From the NCBI GenBank assembly GCA_017744755.1, contig JAGIAU010000123.1, positions 1-6,637 on the forward strand: a stretch of DNA of 6,637 nucleotides. The letters are read 5' to 3'. Positions within the stretch are counted from its first letter, which is position 1. Every line of letters starts with the position of its first letter. The stretch comes from Microbacteriaceae bacterium (GTDB lineage Bacteria > Actinomycetota > Actinomycetes > Actinomycetales > Microbacteriaceae). The notes beneath the pieces were generated by a model. That model did no database searches and was not told the origin of the DNA. It worked only from the letters and a program-made list of their open reading frames with translations. Shown here piece by piece: positions 5,520 through 6,637 of this stretch. A program made the translations under genes and the position numbers.

Positions 5520-6184
5520 GCCTGCCTCGCTCTCGCCACCACGGCGTCAACCGTCTCATCGAAGGACAGCGACGTCGAGTCGATCGTGTCCACTCCCGGT
5601 GCCGCGTTCAGGAACTCGACCATCGCGGAGTCCCGCGCGTCGCGCTCGGCGATCGCGGCGAGCACGTCCGCCGCGTCCTGCGCGTTCCCCGCCTCCTCGA
5701 GCTCGCGGGCGCGGCGCAGCGCGCGCATCTCCGGCTCGGCGGTGAGCAGGATGCGCACCGGCGCGTCGGGCACGACGACGGTCGTCACATCGCGGCCCTC
5801 CACGACGATGCCGGGCTCGGCCGAGGCGATCAGTTCGCGGAACCACGCGTTGAGCCGGTCGCGCGCGGCCTGGTTGCGGGCGACCCAGGTCGTCGCGGCG
5901 CTCACGCGCGGCTCCCGGATGGCGGTCGTGACATCCCGCGGGCCGACGCGGACCCAGCGCTCGGCCGGGTCGAGCGCCGTCTCCAGGTCCGTCGTCTCCA
6001 CGAGGTGCAGCACGACGGCGGGGTCGGTGAGATCGGCGCCGGTCTCGAGGCCGTTCCAGGCGATGGCGCGGTACGCGGCGCCCGTGTCGAGATAGCGGAA
6101 CCCGAGGGCCGCGGCGGCGGCGCGCGACACCGACGACTTGCCCGAGCCCGCCGGCCCGTCGATCCCTACAACGATCGGACTCAT
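5516..6184 (-). CDS. cmk: Cytidylate kinase
   Basis: This 222-residue cytosolic enzyme phosphorylates CMP and dCMP with ATP, feeding CTP/dCTP pools. The P-loop is 'GPAGSGKSS' (10-18), followed by 'YLDTGAAYRA' (31-40), the NMP-binding insert (about 60-115), 'VEGRDVTTVVVPDAP' (128-142), the LID-side 'RRARELEEAG' (157-166) and 'ERDARDS' (180-186). Length is typical of the family. Two positions differ from the common pattern: 'GRDxGT' reads GRDVTT, and the arginine expected two residues after 'RDxRDS' (Arg188 in E. coli Cmk, at the pyrimidine pocket) is Met188. The ATG at 6184 has AAGGG (CCCTT at 6192-6196 on the plus strand) 7 bases upstream. der follows with a 4-base overlap. In M. tuberculosis the gene follows scpA-scpB-rluB; here the upstream neighbour is instead a divergent unknown gene. 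Confidence 0.95.
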   Translation of the reverse strand: MSPIVVGIDGPAGSGKSSVSRAAAAALGFRYLDTGAAYRAIAWNGLETGADLTDPAVVLHLVETTDLETALDPAERWVRVGPRDVTTAIREPRVSAATTWVARNQAARDRLNAWFRELIASAEPGIVVEGRDVTTVVVPDAPVRILLTAEPEMRALRRARELEEAGNAQDAADVLAAIAERDARDSAMVEFLNAAPGVDTIDSTSLSFDETVDAVVARARQA

Positions 6185-6255
6185 TCGCTTACCCTTGGTT
6201 CACCGGCGCCCGACGAAGCGCGCCGCGTCCGACTCCTACCCGGAAGGCTCCCCCT
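6185..6255. promoter_or_regulatory. Divergent intergenic region between cmk and the right-hand gene
   Basis: These 71 bases must start transcription both ways. The plus-strand 10-mer CGCTTACCCT at 6186-6195 is identical to the one carrying the transporter's candidate -10 (843-852). Read as TAnnnT (6190-6195), it could serve the right-hand gene with a leader of about 50 bases. On the minus strand the same bases contain the cmk ribosome binding site AAGGG, so the match may be chance. I see no clear minus-strand -10/-35 for cmk here. Confidence 0.3.
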
Positions 6256-6637
6256 GTGGCTAATTCCATCCTCGGCACCTGGGCAGTGACCCAGCAGACC
6301 ATCGTCGGCACGTCCGAATCGACCTTCGTCTTCACCGAGGCGGACGGCGAGATCAAGCTGGAGATCCTCGGCAGCAAGATGGTGCTCACCCCGGTCGCGG
6401 TCACGCAGTCCGGCGACGTCGTGACGATGACGCTCGACATCACGAAGCCGCTGCCGACGCGCGTGACGATCGTCGTGGACGTCACGCCGACGCACTTCGA
6501 GGGGAAGATCACGGCCCGGTTCCTGCCGAGCGGCAAGCTTACGGGCGACCGCATCCAGACGGAGAACGCCCCGGAGAACGCTCCCGCGGCCCCGGTCGCC
6601 GAGGCGGCCCCGGCGGCTCCCGAGCCCGCCTTCCCCC
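6256..6637 (+). CDS. Unrecognised protein: small beta-rich domain plus Ala/Pro-rich linker (3' end outside window)
   Basis: The frame is open from GTG 6256 to the window edge (127 codons, no stop). GGAAGG at 6242-6247, 8 bases upstream, supports this start. Residues 1-100 alternate short strands and turns: 'GTWAV' (7-11), 'FVFTEADGEI' (24-33), 'LTPVAVTQSGD' (44-54), 'VTMTLDI' (56-62), 'HFEGKITARFLPSGKLTGDR' (80-99). That rhythm (GxW start, several hydrophobic strands ending in '-G-R') resembles small beta-barrel or beta-sandwich domains found alone or attached to secreted or hydrolytic actinobacterial proteins, but I cannot name the family. From about 102 on comes a linker of repeated Ala/Pro/Glu ('ENAPENAPAAPVAEAAPAAP'), implying that another domain follows. 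No signal peptide or transmembrane segment is seen at the start, so the domain is probably cytosolic. It is divergent from cmk and its function is unknown. Confidence 0.75.
   Translation, partial: MANSILGTWAVTQQTIVGTSESTFVFTEADGEIKLEILGSKMVLTPVAVTQSGDVVTMTLDITKPLPTRVTIVVDVTPTHFEGKITARFLPSGKLTGDRIQTENAPENAPAAPVAEAAPAAPEPAFP

Noticed and set aside
4188..6095. Long plus-strand open frame opposite der and cmk (635 codons)
   Set aside because: The minus strand encodes complete Der and Cmk with all motifs and an ATGA overlap. The plus-strand reading has biased, motif-free composition.

Overview
The window is about 70% G+C by eye, with codons ending almost always in G or C. The gene products look like those of a high-GC actinobacterium, and Microbacteriaceae is my best guess from the style of the thioredoxin, Der and Cmk proteins. 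That taxonomic placement is inference, since no rRNA or other marker is present.

Layout, left to right. (1) Positions 3-734 (+) hold the 3' end of a CocE/NonD-type (X-Pro dipeptidyl-peptidase, S15-like) hydrolase, followed by a hairpin. (2) Positions 859-2454 (+) encode a 14-helix DHA2-type drug efflux transporter, probably read from a leaderless transcript. Two bases after its stop comes a thioredoxin (2457-2837, +), so the two form a tight operon. (3) Positions 2839-3948 are the unusual part. A minus-strand gene for an AbiEi/DUF559-like protein with a PD-(D/E)XK-nuclease-like C-terminal domain is bracketed by two nested palindromic repeats of about 70 bp. The two repeats lie in opposite orientation, and the left one supplies the last ten codons and the stop codon of the gene. 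(4) Positions 3987-6184 (-) carry cmk and der, overlapping by ATGA, the standard actinobacterial cytidylate kinase / ribosome-assembly GTPase pair. (5) Positions 6256-6637 (+) hold the start of an unrecognised gene divergent from cmk: a small beta-rich domain followed by an Ala/Pro-rich linker that runs off the window.

How the parts relate. cmk-der is housekeeping (pyrimidine nucleotide supply and 50S assembly). Transporter plus thioredoxin may form a stress or efflux unit. The nuclease-like gene with its inverted palindromes looks like a small accessory cassette sitting between the convergent transporter-trxA and cmk-der operons. Its codon use is looser than that of its neighbours, and no transposase is visible. 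This cassette is the best candidate in the window for something undescribed. Everything else is ordinary or only mildly unusual.
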